Assembly: GCF_000473265.1 (NCBI RefSeq)
Contig: NZ_KI421511.1
Span: 7,971,314-8,035,313, forward strand
Origin: Amycolatopsis thermoflava N1165
GTDB taxonomy: Bacteria > Actinomycetota > Actinomycetes > Mycobacteriales > Pseudonocardiaceae
DNA: 64,000 nt
Reading direction: 5' to 3'
Positions 50,595 to 60,085 of the stretch are shown in pieces; within the stretch, counting starts at the first letter, position 1, and each line of letters opens with the position of its first letter. The translations under genes were made by a program, and so were the position numbers. The notes under the pieces were generated by a model. The model saw only the letters and a program-made list of their open reading frames with translations, made no database searches and was not told the origin of the DNA.

Positions 50595-51485
50595 GTGGAA
50601 GGTATACGGGAACCGCGGGTGGCCATCGTGACCGGGGCCGGGGCGGGACTGGGCCGGGCGGAGGCGCTGGCGCTGGCCCGTTCGGGCGCCTCGGTCGTCC
50701 TCAACGACGTCACGGAGGCCGCGAAAACCGTCGTCGAGGAGATCGAAGCCGAGGGCGGCCGGGCGCTGCTCGTCACCGGGGACGTGGGCGAGCGCGCCAC
50801 CGCCGACGCCCTCGTCGAAGCCGCGCTCGACCACTTCGGCGGGCTGCACGTCGTCGTCAACAACGCCGGGGTGCTGCGCGACCGGATGCTGTTCTCGATG
50901 TCCGACGAGGAGTGGGACACCGTGATCCGGGTGCACCTGCGCGGGCACTTCCTGTTGTCCCGCAACGCCACCGCGCACTGGCGCGCCCAGTCCAAGGCCA
51001 CCGGCGCGCCGGTGTTCGCGCGGATCGTCAACACCGCGTCCGAGGCGTTCCTCGTCGGATCCGCCGGTCAGCCCAACTACGCGGCCGCCAAGGCCGGCAT
51101 CGTGGGCCTCACCGTCGCCACCGCCCGGGGCGCCGCGCGGTACGGCGTGCGGGCGAACGCCATCTGCCCCCGCGCGCGCACCGCCATGACCGCCGCGGTC
51201 TTCGGCGACGCGCCGGACGGCGGCGTCGATCCCTTGTCGGTGGACCATGTCGCCCCGTTCGTCGCGTTCCTCGCCTCGGAGCAGGCGGAGCGCATCAACG
51301 GCCAGGTGTTCGTGGTGCATGGCGGCATGGTCGCGCTGCTGAAACCGCCCGCGGTCGAGCAGCGGTTCGACACCGCCGGTCCGCTGTGGACGGCCGACGA
51401 GCTGGCGGCCACCGTGGGTGCCCACTTCGACGACCGAGATCCCGACACCATGTTCGCCGCCACCGAGATCCTGGAGCTCCCATGA
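50595..51485 (+). CDS. Short-chain dehydrogenase, Hsd4B-like
   Basis: 296 residues from GTG 50595. The classical SDR motifs are TGAGAGLGRAEALALA, VNNAGVLRDRML and the catalytic Y-x3-K in PNYAAAKAGIVGL. The Ser is in NTASEAFLVGS. An extended C-terminal part (LKPPAVEQRFDTAGPLWTADEL) is typical of the Rv3502c/Hsd4B type, hydroxysteroid or hydroxyacyl-CoA dehydrogenases placed next to the mce4 genes. No clear Shine-Dalgarno precedes the start, so the mRNA may be near-leaderless. The aldehyde dehydrogenase overlaps it by four bases. Confidence 0.85.
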   Translation: MEGIREPRVAIVTGAGAGLGRAEALALARSGASVVLNDVTEAAKTVVEEIEAEGGRALLVTGDVGERATADALVEAALDHFGGLHVVVNNAGVLRDRMLFSMSDEEWDTVIRVHLRGHFLLSRNATAHWRAQSKATGAPVFARIVNTASEAFLVGSAGQPNYAAAKAGIVGLTVATARGAARYGVRANAICPRARTAMTAAVFGDAPDGGVDPLSVDHVAPFVAFLASEQAERINGQVFVVHGGMVALLKPPAVEQRFDTAGPLWTADELAATVGAHFDDRDPDTMFAATEILELP

Positions 51486-52996
51486 CACTCACCGTGCAGC
51501 CGCACCGCGAATCCGTCGGCCTCAAAACCGGTCAGCTCTATCTCGACGGCCAGTGGGGCCCCGGTACCGGCGGCGACTCGTGGACCCACCGCCACCCGGC
51601 CACCGGCGAGGAGATCGGCGAGTTCGCCATCGCCACCGAGGCCGACGTCGACGCCGCGGTCGCGTCGGCGCGCGTGGCCTTCGAGTCGGGCGCCTGGTCG
51701 AACTCCCGCGCGAGCACGCGTGTCGCGGTTCTGCACCGGTACGCGGACCTGCTGCGTGAGCACGCCGAGGAGCTGCGGTCGTTGCAGGCGCTGGACAACT
51801 CGGTGCCGTTGTCGTTCAGCAGCACGATCTACGCGACCTCGGTCGGCGCCGCGGCGGACGTGTTCGACCACCACGCGGGCTGGGTCGACAAGCTCGGCGG
51901 CGAGACCCTGACGCCGTACCAGGGCGGCGACCACCTGGCGATGACCTTCCGCGAGCCGATCGGCGTGGTCGCGGCGATCCTGCCGTGGAACGCGCCGTTC
52001 CTGCTGTTCGCGCAGAAGGTCGCCCCGGCACTCGCGGCCGGGTGCACCATCGTGCTCAAACCTTCGGAATACTGCACGTTCACCGTGCTGCGCATGGTCG
52101 AGCTGCTGGTCGAGGCCGGGCTGCCGGCCGGCACGCTCAACGTCGTCACCGGCCCCGGCGACCCGGTCGGCGAAGCGCTGATCACGCACCCCGGGGTCGA
52201 CAAGGTCAGCTTCACCGGCAGCCGCGCGGTCGGCAAGCACATCGTCGAGGCCTCCGCGGGCACGCTCAAGCGGGTCTCGCTCGAACTCGGCGGCAAGAGC
52301 CCGGCGCTGGTGTTCGCCGACGCGCCCAACGTCGCCCTGGCCGCCGCGACCGTCGTCGGCGCGGTCACGATGGGCCTGTCCGGCCAGGCGTGCGTCGCCA
52401 ACACCCGGGCACTGGTGCACCGGGACGTCTACGACGAGTTCCTCGGCGCCGCGCAGGGCATGGCGCAGGCGATGACCTACGGCGACCCGTTCGACCCGGG
52501 GGTCATGGCCAGCCCGCTCATCAACGCCAAGCAGCTGGAACGGGTGCTCGGCTACATCGAGAAGGGCAAGGCCGAGGGCGCCCGGCTGGTCACCGGCGGC
52601 GAGCGGCTCGGCGGCGACCTGGCGAACGGCAACTTCGTCGGCCCGACCATCTTCGCCGACGTGGACAACCACGCGACGATCGCGCAGGAGGAGATCTTCG
52701 GCCCGGTGCTCGCGGTCGTCCCGTTCACCGACGAGGACGAGGCCGTGCGCCTGGCCAACGACACCGAGTACGGGCTCGGCGCGGGCCTGTTCACCGCCGA
52801 CGTCCAGCGCGCGTTCCGCGTGTCGCGCAAGCTGCGCGCGGGCACGATCGGCATCAACGGTTTCCAGATCGAGCCGCACCTGCCCTTCGGCGGGTTCAAG
52901 CAGTCCGGGCTGGGGCGCGAGGGCGGCAAGTCCTCGATCGAGGCCTACACCGAGCTCAAGTCGGTGTACCTGCCGCTGACCGACGAGATGATGTGA
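51482..52996 (+). CDS. NAD(P)-dependent aldehyde dehydrogenase
   Basis: 504 residues from ATG 51482 (ATGA overlap with the SDR). It has the ALDH signature PWNAPFLLFAQKVAPALAAGC, Glu268 in LELGGKS, catalytic Cys304 in GQACVANTR, and EEIFGPVLAVVPF. The C-terminal LPFGGFKQSGLGREGG is standard. It lies between two SDRs in a steroid locus, in translational coupling with both. It is a candidate for oxidising a steroid side-chain aldehyde or a short aldehyde released from it. That assignment is inferred. Confidence 0.9.
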   Translation: MTLTVQPHRESVGLKTGQLYLDGQWGPGTGGDSWTHRHPATGEEIGEFAIATEADVDAAVASARVAFESGAWSNSRASTRVAVLHRYADLLREHAEELRSLQALDNSVPLSFSSTIYATSVGAAADVFDHHAGWVDKLGGETLTPYQGGDHLAMTFREPIGVVAAILPWNAPFLLFAQKVAPALAAGCTIVLKPSEYCTFTVLRMVELLVEAGLPAGTLNVVTGPGDPVGEALITHPGVDKVSFTGSRAVGKHIVEASAGTLKRVSLELGGKSPALVFADAPNVALAAATVVGAVTMGLSGQACVANTRALVHRDVYDEFLGAAQGMAQAMTYGDPFDPGVMASPLINAKQLERVLGYIEKGKAEGARLVTGGERLGGDLANGNFVGPTIFADVDNHATIAQEEIFGPVLAVVPFTDEDEAVRLANDTEYGLGAGLFTADVQRAFRVSRKLRAGTIGINGFQIEPHLPFGGFKQSGLGREGGKSSIEAYTELKSVYLPLTDEMM

Positions 52997-53757
52997 TGGG
53001 ACGCCTCGACGGGAAGACCGCGCTGATCACGGGCGCGGCCAGGGGACAGGGCGCGGCCGCGGCCCGGTGGTTCACGCAGGAGGGCGCGAAGGTGATGGTC
53101 GCCGACGTCGCCGACGACGACGGCAAGGCCCTCGCCGACGAGATCGGCGCGGTCTACCAGCACCTCGACGTCTCGCGCGAGGACGACTGGGCCGCCGCGG
53201 TGCAGCGCGCCGAGGACGAGTTCGGCGGCCTCACCGTGCTGGTGAACAACGCCGGAATCCTGCACTTCTCGGAGCTTGCGCACACGTCACTGGCCGATTA
53301 CGAACGCGTCATCGGAATCAACCAGATCGGGGCGTTTCTCGGCATGCGCTCGGTCGTTGAACCGATGACGCGGGCCGGTGGCGGCTCGATCATCAACGTG
53401 TCCTCTGTGGAGGGTCTGGCCGGCATGCCGTTCCTCGTCGCCTACACCGCGAGCAAGTTCGCGATCCGGGGGATGACGAAGGTGGCCGCGCTGGAGCTGG
53501 GGCGCAAGGGGATCCGGGTCAATTCGGTCCATCCCGGCATGATCGACACGAAGATGGTGGCCGACGCCGCCGGCGGGGCGGAGATCGACATGGCCTGGGT
53601 CGGCAAGAAGGTCGCGCTGGGACGCGTCGGCAAGCCCGAGGAGATCGCGCAGCTCGCGGTGTTCCTGGCCAGTGACGAGAGTTCCTACTGCACGGGCGGG
53701 GAATTCGTCGCCGACGGCGGGGCGACGGCGACCCATGCACTGAACCTGCAGGGGTGA
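52996..53757 (+). CDS. Short-chain dehydrogenase (20-beta/3-alpha-hydroxysteroid dehydrogenase-like)
   Basis: 253 residues from ATG 52996 (TGATG overlap with the aldehyde dehydrogenase). The cofactor motif is TGAARGQGAAAARWF; NNAGILHFSELAHTSLADYERVIGINQIG and SVEGLAGMPFLVAYTASKFAIRG give the catalytic Ser-Tyr-Lys. It looks like the FabG3/Rv2002 type of hydroxysteroid dehydrogenase. Its substrate is probably a hydroxysteroid or a side-chain hydroxyacyl intermediate. It is the last gene before a 99-bp gap that precedes yrbE4A. Confidence 0.88.
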   Translation: MGRLDGKTALITGAARGQGAAAARWFTQEGAKVMVADVADDDGKALADEIGAVYQHLDVSREDDWAAAVQRAEDEFGGLTVLVNNAGILHFSELAHTSLADYERVIGINQIGAFLGMRSVVEPMTRAGGGSIINVSSVEGLAGMPFLVAYTASKFAIRGMTKVAALELGRKGIRVNSVHPGMIDTKMVADAAGGAEIDMAWVGKKVALGRVGKPEEIAQLAVFLASDESSYCTGGEFVADGGATATHALNLQG

Positions 53758-53780
53758 TCGACTTCACGGGAATACGAAGT

Positions 53781-53805
53781 AAACACCGCTAACGCAAAGC
53801 GGTTT
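53781..53805 (+). other. Small hairpin before yrbE4A
   Basis: An imperfect inverted repeat (AAACACCGCT with AGCGGTTT, one bulge) lies in the 99-bp space between the SDR and yrbE4A. It could attenuate or mark a processing point, and no KstR box is seen in this gap. Confidence 0.3.
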
Positions 53806-53856
53806 CCCGCAAGGGAGTAAGACTCAGAGCAACGAGGCTGGGGTCGCGGAGGTGTG

Positions 53857-54651
53857 ATGGGGTCACGCACGGGAACGCTCACGATACCGGGCACCGCCGC
53901 GCTCACCCAGGTCGGCCGCCTGTCCACACTGGCCTGGGAAGTGCTGCGGGCGATCCCGCGCAGGCCCTTCCAGTTCCGCGAGTGGATCCTGCAGTGCTGG
54001 TTCTTCGCGAGCGTGACGATCCTGCCCACCGCGCTCGTCGCCGTCCCGTTCGGCGCGGTGATCGCGCTGCAGCTCGGTTCGCTGACCCAGCAGATCGGCG
54101 CGCAGTCGTTCACCGGCGCGGCCAGCGCACTGGCCATCGTGCAGCAGGCCGCCCCGCTGATCACCGCCCTCCTCGTCGCGGGCGCCGGCGGAAGCGCCGT
54201 CTGTGCCGATATCGGCGCGCGCAAGATCCGCGAAGAGATCGACGCGATGGAGGTGCTCGGGGTCAACCCGATCCAGCGCCTCATCGTGCCGCGCGTGCTC
54301 GCCGCGATGGTCGTGTCCGTGCTGCTCAACGGCCTGGTCAGCGTGGTCGGCGTGCTCGGCGGGTACTTCTTCAACGTCGTCATGCAGGGCGGCACCCCGG
54401 GCGCGTACCTGGCCAGCTTCAACGCGCTGGCGCAGCTGCCGGACCTCTACGTCAGCGAGATCAAGGCCGTGCTGTACGGGTTCGTCGCCGGGGTGGTGGC
54501 CGCCTACCGCGGACTCAACCCGGCGGGCGGGCCGAAGGGCGTCGGCGACGCGGTGAACCAGGCCGTGGTCATCACGTTCCTGCTGCTGTTCCTCATCAAC
54601 GTCGTGCTGACCGCCATCTACCTGCGGATCATTCCGCCGAAAGCGCTGTGA
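53857..54651 (+). CDS. yrbE4A: Mce4 ABC-type permease subunit YrbE4A
   Basis: 264 residues from ATG 53857, with GGAGG at 53848-53852; GTG 53854 is an alternative. It is a MlaE-type permease: about five hydrophobic segments, with the conserved cytosolic loop GAGGSAVCADIGARKIREEIDAMEVLGVNPIQRLIVPRVLA. With YrbE4B it forms the inner-membrane pore of the Mce4 cholesterol importer. It is the first gene of a run of ten overlapping genes. The MceG ATPase that should drive the system is not in the window. Confidence 0.93.
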   Translation: MGSRTGTLTIPGTAALTQVGRLSTLAWEVLRAIPRRPFQFREWILQCWFFASVTILPTALVAVPFGAVIALQLGSLTQQIGAQSFTGAASALAIVQQAAPLITALLVAGAGGSAVCADIGARKIREEIDAMEVLGVNPIQRLIVPRVLAAMVVSVLLNGLVSVVGVLGGYFFNVVMQGGTPGAYLASFNALAQLPDLYVSEIKAVLYGFVAGVVAAYRGLNPAGGPKGVGDAVNQAVVITFLLLFLINVVLTAIYLRIIPPKAL

Positions 54652-55514
54652 TGACCGCCGAAACGCTGGAGAGACAGCCCGGGGTGTCCGACCGGACACT
54701 CGAGATGATCGCGCGCCCTGGCGCGGTGCTGGAGGGACTGGGCAGCCAGCTCTCCTTCTACGTCCGCGCGCTCGCCTGGGCGCCGCGCACGCTTCGCCGC
54801 TACAGCAGGGAAACGCTGCGGCTGCTGACCGAGGTCTGCTTCGGCACCGGCGGTCTCGCGGTGATCGGCGGGACACTCGGCGTGATGATCGGCATGACCC
54901 TGTTCACCGGTCTCATCGTCGGCCTGCAGGGTTACGCCGCGCTCAACCAGCTCGGCACCGCCGCGCTCACCGGGTTCATCTCGGCCTACTTCAACACCCG
55001 CGAGGTCGCGCCGCTGGCCGCCGGGCTCGCGTTGTCGGCGACCGTCGGCTGCGGGTTCACCGCCCAGCTCGGCGCGATGCGCATCTCGGAGGAGATCGAC
55101 GCGCTCGAGGTGATGGCGGTGCCCAGCCTGCCGTACCTGGTCACCACGCGCGTGCTGGCCGGGCTGGGCGCGGTGATCCCGCTGTACGCGGTCGGGCTGC
55201 TGTCGTCCTACCTGGCCTCGCGCCAGGTCACGGTGTGGCTCTACGGCCAGTCCGCGGGCACCTACGACCACTATTTCGGGCTGTTCCTGCCGCCCGAGGA
55301 CGTGCTGTGGTCGTTCGGCAAGGTGATCGTGTTCAGCGTGCTGGTGATCCTGTCGCACTGCTACTACGGCTACACCGCCAGCGGCGGGCCCGCCGGCGTC
55401 GGCGTCGCGGTGGGGCGCGCGGTGCGGACGTCGATCGTGCTGATCTCGGTGCTGGACTTCTTCCTCAGCCTCGCGGTCTGGGGCGCGACCACGACGGTGA
55501 GGATCGCCGGATGA
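54651..55514 (+). CDS. yrbE4B: Mce4 ABC-type permease subunit YrbE4B
   Basis: 287 residues; ATG 54651 overlaps the yrbE4A stop (TGATG). MlaE-fold permease with the loop ATVGCGFTAQLGAMRISEEIDALEVMAVPSLPYLVTTRVLA, pairing with YrbE4A. An amphipathic N-terminal extension (ETLERQPGVSDRTLEMIARPG) precedes the first membrane helix. Its TGA overlaps the mce4A ATG by four bases. Confidence 0.93.
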   Translation: MTAETLERQPGVSDRTLEMIARPGAVLEGLGSQLSFYVRALAWAPRTLRRYSRETLRLLTEVCFGTGGLAVIGGTLGVMIGMTLFTGLIVGLQGYAALNQLGTAALTGFISAYFNTREVAPLAAGLALSATVGCGFTAQLGAMRISEEIDALEVMAVPSLPYLVTTRVLAGLGAVIPLYAVGLLSSYLASRQVTVWLYGQSAGTYDHYFGLFLPPEDVLWSFGKVIVFSVLVILSHCYYGYTASGGPAGVGVAVGRAVRTSIVLISVLDFFLSLAVWGATTTVRIAG

Positions 55515-56833
55515 GACGGGCGGTTCTGCTGCGGCGGCTGTGGCACCAGGTGCTCGGCCTGGTGTTCCTCGTCGTGTGCGGGCTGTTCTTCGCCACCACG
55601 GTCGCCGCCTACAACAAGGAGTTCACCCCGGTCGCGATGGTGCGGCTGGAGACCGACCACGTCGGCAACCAGCTGCGCAAGGGCTCCGACGTCAAGATCC
55701 GCGGTGTCGTCGTCGGCGAGGTGCGCTCGATCCAGGCGATGGGCGACCACGCCGCGCTGGAACTCGCGCTGGACCCGGACCGGCTGAGCCTGATCCCGGA
55801 CAACGTCTCCGCGCGGCTGCTGCCCAAGACCCTGTTCGGCGAACGCTACGTGGCCCTGCAGATCCCACCCGATCCGTCGGAAAGGCACATCGCGGCCGGC
55901 GACGTCATCCCGCAGGACCGCAGCAGCTCGGCGATCGAGCTGGAGCAGGTGCTGAACAACGTGATGCCGCTGCTGCAGGCCGTCCAGCCGCAGAAGCTCG
56001 CCAGCACGCTCAACGCGGTCTCCACCGCGCTCGACGGCCGCGGCGAGCAGCTCGGCGCGACGCTGGTGAACCTGTCCGAGTACCTGGCCGGGCTGAACCC
56101 GTCGCTGCCGGACATCAAGGCCGACATCACCGGTCTGGCCAACGTCGCGGACACCTACGACCGGGCCGCGCCGGACTTCCTGCAGGCGCTGGCCGACCTG
56201 ACCACCACCACGAAGACCCTGGTGGACAAGCAGCAGGCGCTCACCCAGGTCTGGGGGTCGGTCACGAACGCGAGTGACAACCTGGACAGCTTCCTGCGCG
56301 TCAACCAGGCCAACCTGATCAACCTCACGGTCACCTCGCAGTCCACTTTGGAGGTTCTCGCGAAGTACGCGCCGGAGTACCCCTGCCTGCTGCAGCAGCT
56401 GGCCGAAGCCGTGCCGCGCGCGTACGAGGCCTTCGGCGCGGGCACCGACAAGATGAACCACGTGACGATCCGGTTCGTCGCCGACCGCACCAAGTACGAG
56501 CCGGGCAAGGACGAACCGGAGTACCTCGACAAGCGCGGTCCGCGTTGCTACCCGATGGTGCTGCCGCCCGGGCGCTGGCCGCAGTACCCGCCGGGCGGGC
56601 CGATCCAGGACGGCTCGACCCACCCGCCCGCCGGACCCGGCGCGAGCGTTCCGCTGCCCAGCAACGGGATCATCGACGGCGGGTCGTCCACCACCGGATC
56701 GGTCGCGAACTCGCCCGCCGAGCAGGACCTGGTCGCCGCGCTGCTGTCGCCGGCCGCGCCGCAGGACGTGCCGGGGTGGGGAACCCTGCTCGCCGGGCCG
56801 CTCTACCGCGGGGCGGAGGTGGAGGTCCAGTGA
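55511..56833 (+). CDS. mce4A: Mce4A substrate-binding/tunnel protein
   Basis: 440 residues. One N-terminal membrane helix (LWHQVLGLVFLVVCGLFFATTVAAYN) precedes an MCE domain (residues ~38-115: TPVAMVRLETDHVGNQLRKGSDVKIRGVVVGEVRSI...). A long helical region of ~200 residues then forms the tunnel with the other Mce subunits. The C-terminal stretch is Pro/Gly/Ser-rich and includes RRGP-like Tyr/Pro segments (MVLPPGRWPQYPPGGP). It is anchored in the inner membrane and reaches out toward the mycomembrane-side face, bringing sterols in. Confidence 0.93.
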   Translation: MRRAVLLRRLWHQVLGLVFLVVCGLFFATTVAAYNKEFTPVAMVRLETDHVGNQLRKGSDVKIRGVVVGEVRSIQAMGDHAALELALDPDRLSLIPDNVSARLLPKTLFGERYVALQIPPDPSERHIAAGDVIPQDRSSSAIELEQVLNNVMPLLQAVQPQKLASTLNAVSTALDGRGEQLGATLVNLSEYLAGLNPSLPDIKADITGLANVADTYDRAAPDFLQALADLTTTTKTLVDKQQALTQVWGSVTNASDNLDSFLRVNQANLINLTVTSQSTLEVLAKYAPEYPCLLQQLAEAVPRAYEAFGAGTDKMNHVTIRFVADRTKYEPGKDEPEYLDKRGPRCYPMVLPPGRWPQYPPGGPIQDGSTHPPAGPGASVPLPSNGIIDGGSSTTGSVANSPAEQDLVAALLSPAAPQDVPGWGTLLAGPLYRGAEVEVQ

Positions 56834-57873
56834 ACCGGTTCGTCCCGTCGCTGATCAAGATCCTGATCTTCGCCGCCGTCACGGTGCTGCTGACCGGGAT
56901 CCTCGGCTCCACCATCGCCAACACCAACTTCGGCGTCACGTCCACCTACACCGCGCGCTTCACCGACGCCTCCGGCCTGCACGAGGGCGACGACGTGCGG
57001 ATCGTCGGCGTGAAGGTCGGGCAGGTGGACGAAATCACCGTCGAGCAGGACGGCGACACCAGCTACGCCGACGTGCACTTCACCGTCCAGTCGGCCTACC
57101 GCCTGCCCGGTTCGGTCACCGCGACCGTCAAGTACCGCAACCTCGTCGGGCAGCGGTACCTGTCGCTGGGCACCAACGTGCCCGGGGACGACCAGCTGGC
57201 GGCGGGCGGCATGATCCCGCCGGAACGCACGCAGCCGGCGCTGAACCTCACCGTGCTGTTCAACGGGTTCAAGCCGCTGTTCGCGGCCCTGGACCCACAA
57301 CAGGTCAACCAGCTCTCCTACGAGATCATCCAGGTCTTCCAGGGCGAGGGAGGCACGATCGAGAGCCTGCTCTCGCACACCGCGTCGCTCACCCAGACCA
57401 TCGCCGACCGCGACGAGGTGATCGGCCAGGTGATCGGCAACCTCAACACCGTGTTGACCACGGTGAACGACCGCGGCCCGCAGCTGTCGAACCTGATCGA
57501 GGCGACCCAGCAGCTGGTGTCCGGGCTGGCCGCGCAGCGTGGCCCGATCGGCGACTCGGTGTCGGCGCTGGGCGAGCTGACCGACGCCACCGCCGGGCTG
57601 CTCGCCGACGCGCGAGCGCCGGTCCAGCAGGACATCGCCGCGCTCGGGACGCTGTCCGGCACGCTCGCCGACTCCGGGCAGCTGATCGACGAACTGTTGC
57701 AGAAGCTGCCCGGCAACCTGGAGAAGTTCACCCGGACCCTGAGCTACGGCGGCTGGTACAACTACTACCTCTGCGGTCTGACCGGGACCATCGGCGTGAC
57801 GTCGCTGAACATCACCCTGCCGCTGCTCCCGCTGCCTGCGACCGAGCTCCCGGAGAGGTGCAAGACGTCATGA
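56830..57873 (+). CDS. mce4B: Mce4B
   Basis: 347 residues from GTG 56830, four-base overlap with mce4A. N-terminal helix SLIKILIFAAVTVLLTGILGSTIAN, MCE domain (~residues 38-112: YTARFTDASGLHEGDDVRIVGVKVGQVDEI, TVKYRNLVGQRYLSLG), then a helical tunnel part rich in Ala, Gln and Leu. It ends in YGGWYNYYLCGLTG...ERCKTS with conserved Cys. It is one subunit of the Mce4 hexameric assembly. Confidence 0.93.
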   Translation: MNRFVPSLIKILIFAAVTVLLTGILGSTIANTNFGVTSTYTARFTDASGLHEGDDVRIVGVKVGQVDEITVEQDGDTSYADVHFTVQSAYRLPGSVTATVKYRNLVGQRYLSLGTNVPGDDQLAAGGMIPPERTQPALNLTVLFNGFKPLFAALDPQQVNQLSYEIIQVFQGEGGTIESLLSHTASLTQTIADRDEVIGQVIGNLNTVLTTVNDRGPQLSNLIEATQQLVSGLAAQRGPIGDSVSALGELTDATAGLLADARAPVQQDIAALGTLSGTLADSGQLIDELLQKLPGNLEKFTRTLSYGGWYNYYLCGLTGTIGVTSLNITLPLLPLPATELPERCKTS

Positions 57874-58901
57874 AGGCGCTCAAGGACCGCAACCAGGCCG
57901 CCGTCGGCGCGGTGACGCTCGTGCTCGTCGTGCTGGTGACGCTGGTGTCCTACTTCTCCGACGAGCTGCCGCTGCTCGGCACCGGGACCACCTACCAGGC
58001 CTACTTCGCCGAGTCCGCGGGCCTCGCGGCGGACAACGAGGTGCAGGTGGCCGGCGTGAAGGTCGGCCAGGTCACCGACGTGTCGCTGGCAGGCCGGAAG
58101 GTGCTCGTCAAGTTCAAGGTGGAGAACACCCGCGTCGGCGACGAGTCGACGGCGTCCATCGAGATCAAGACGCTGCTGGGGGAGAAGTACCTCGCGCTCA
58201 AACCCAAGGGCGGCGGCGCGCAGGACCCGGACCAGCCGATCCCGGTCGAGCGCACCACCACCCCGTTCCAGCTGCAGGACGCCTTCCAGCAGCTGAGCAC
58301 GACGGTCGGGCAGATCGACACGAACCAGCTCGCGCAAAGCTTCGACGCGGTCGCCGACGCGCTCAAGGACACCCCGCAACCGTTGCGGGACACGCTGTCC
58401 GGCCTGTCCGCGTTGTCGCGCACGGTGTCCTCCCGTGACCAGGAGCTGGCGAACCTGCTGGCGAACACCAGCCAGGTGTCGCGGACGCTCGCCGACCGCA
58501 ACGCCCAGCTCACCGCGATCATCAACGACGGCAACCTGCTGCTCGGCGAGCTGCAACGGCGCCGGGACGCGATCAAGGCGCTGCTCACCGGCACGCAGCA
58601 GCTCGCGGCCCAGCTCTCCGGACTGGTCGCCGACAACCGCGCGCAGCTGCGGCCGACGCTGGAGCGGCTCGGCGAGGTCACCACCATCCTGCAGAACAAC
58701 CAGGACAACCTGAACCGCAGCCTCGAGCTGCTCGCGCCGTTCACCCGCGTCGGCGCGAACGCGACCGGCAACGGCCGCTGGTTCGAGGGCTACATCTGCG
58801 GGCTGCTGCCGCCGGTGATCAAGGCGGGCGGGCTGTCCATCAACCCCGAGGGCTGCACGCCGCCGATCTCCGCGCCGGACCAGGGATTGGGGGGCGGATG
58901 A
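57870..58901 (+). CDS. mce4C: Mce4C
   Basis: 343 residues; ATG 57870 overlaps the mce4B stop. N-terminal helix AAVGAVTLVLVVLVTLVSYF, MCE domain around residues 35-115 (YQAYFAESAGLAADNEVQVAGVKVGQVTDVSLAGRKVLVKFKV, IKTLLGEKYLALKPKG). Then comes a coiled helical part with regular LSALSRTVSSRDQELANLLANTSQV patterning. The C-terminus bears two Cys (GYICGLLPPV, EGCTPP). Confidence 0.93.
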   Translation: MKALKDRNQAAVGAVTLVLVVLVTLVSYFSDELPLLGTGTTYQAYFAESAGLAADNEVQVAGVKVGQVTDVSLAGRKVLVKFKVENTRVGDESTASIEIKTLLGEKYLALKPKGGGAQDPDQPIPVERTTTPFQLQDAFQQLSTTVGQIDTNQLAQSFDAVADALKDTPQPLRDTLSGLSALSRTVSSRDQELANLLANTSQVSRTLADRNAQLTAIINDGNLLLGELQRRRDAIKALLTGTQQLAAQLSGLVADNRAQLRPTLERLGEVTTILQNNQDNLNRSLELLAPFTRVGANATGNGRWFEGYICGLLPPVIKAGGLSINPEGCTPPISAPDQGLGGG

Positions 58902-60085
58902 CGCTCGACAGCCGTGCCTCGCGCGGCGTGTACCGCTGGATCGCGACCGGGTGCGTGCTCGCGCTGCTGGTGACGGCCGGCTTGTACCTGGTGTTGCGGG
59001 ACAGCGGCGGCACCCGGATCTCCGCGTTGTTCGACCGGACCGTCGGCCTCTACGCCGGCTCGTCCGTGCGCGTCCTCGGCGTGCCGGTCGGCGAGATCAC
59101 CGGCGTCACCCCGGAGGGCGCCGTGGTGCGCGTGGACATGCGCGTCGACGACGACGTGCAGATCCCCGCCGACGCCGGCGCCGTCGTGGTCGCCCCGAGC
59201 CTGGTCAGCGACCGGTACGTGCAGCTCACCCCGGCCTACGACAGCGGGCCGGTGATGGCGTCCGGCACGCTCATCCCGCAAGACCGCACCGCGACCCCGA
59301 TGGAACTGGACGACCTCTACGGCACGCTCGACAAGCTGTCGACCAGCCTCGGGCCCAACGGCGCCAACGCGAACGGCGCGTTGTCCGGCCTGCTGGACAC
59401 CGCCGCGGCCAACCTCGACGGCAACGGGCTGAACCTCAACAGCACCGTCACCGAGCTGGCGAACCTGTCGCGCACGCTGGACAACTCGAAGGAGGACCTG
59501 TTCGGCACCGTGCGGAACCTGCAGTCGTTCACCACCGCGCTGGCGGACAGCGACGCGCAGCTCAACGAGTTCTACCAGCGGCTCGGGAACGTGACGGGCT
59601 TCCTCGCCGAGGACTCCGGCGACGTCAGCGCCGCGCTGGCCGCGCTCGGCTCCTCGCTCGGTGACGTGCAGAGCTTCGTCGCGGAGAACAAGGACCTGCT
59701 GACGTCCAACGTGGACCGGTTGGCGAGCATCACCCAGGTGCTCGTCGACCAGCGGGCCGCGCTAGCCGAGGTGCTCGACGTCGGCCCGACCGGCATGACC
59801 AACTTCATCAACTCCTACGACGCGGCGTCGGGCAGCATCGCGATCCGCTACAACGCCAACGAGTTCACCAACCCGCTGGTCACCACGCTGTGCCGGCTGA
59901 TCAAGGCGTCCACGCCGGTCGGCCTGCCGACGACGGTCAGCGACGTGTGCGAGGCGATCGCCCCGGTGGTCGAGGGCATCGCGAAGGTCCCGTCGATCCC
60001 GCAGCTGCTCGCCGACATCAACAGCGGCAAGCTCCCGCCGCTGCCGTTGCTGCCGCTGGTCGACATCCCGGAGGCCGGATCATGA
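58898..60085 (+). CDS. mce4D: Mce4D
   Basis: 395 residues; ATG 58898 overlaps the mce4C stop. N-terminal membrane helix (WIATGCVLALLVTAGLYLVL). MCE domain near residues 36-115 (RISALFDRTVGLYAGSSVRVLGVPVGEITGVTPEGAVVRVDMRV, APSLVSDRYVQLTP). A long Asn/Asp/Leu-rich helical stretch follows. Another Mce4 tunnel subunit. Confidence 0.93.
   Translation: MTLDSRASRGVYRWIATGCVLALLVTAGLYLVLRDSGGTRISALFDRTVGLYAGSSVRVLGVPVGEITGVTPEGAVVRVDMRVDDDVQIPADAGAVVVAPSLVSDRYVQLTPAYDSGPVMASGTLIPQDRTATPMELDDLYGTLDKLSTSLGPNGANANGALSGLLDTAAANLDGNGLNLNSTVTELANLSRTLDNSKEDLFGTVRNLQSFTTALADSDAQLNEFYQRLGNVTGFLAEDSGDVSAALAALGSSLGDVQSFVAENKDLLTSNVDRLASITQVLVDQRAALAEVLDVGPTGMTNFINSYDAASGSIAIRYNANEFTNPLVTTLCRLIKASTPVGLPTTVSDVCEAIAPVVEGIAKVPSIPQLLADINSGKLPPLPLLPLVDIPEAGS

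Noticed and set aside
53758..53856. KstR operator before yrbE4A
   Set aside because: No AAC-N2-GTT core occurs in the gap; the mce4 genes are more likely read from the upstream promoter.
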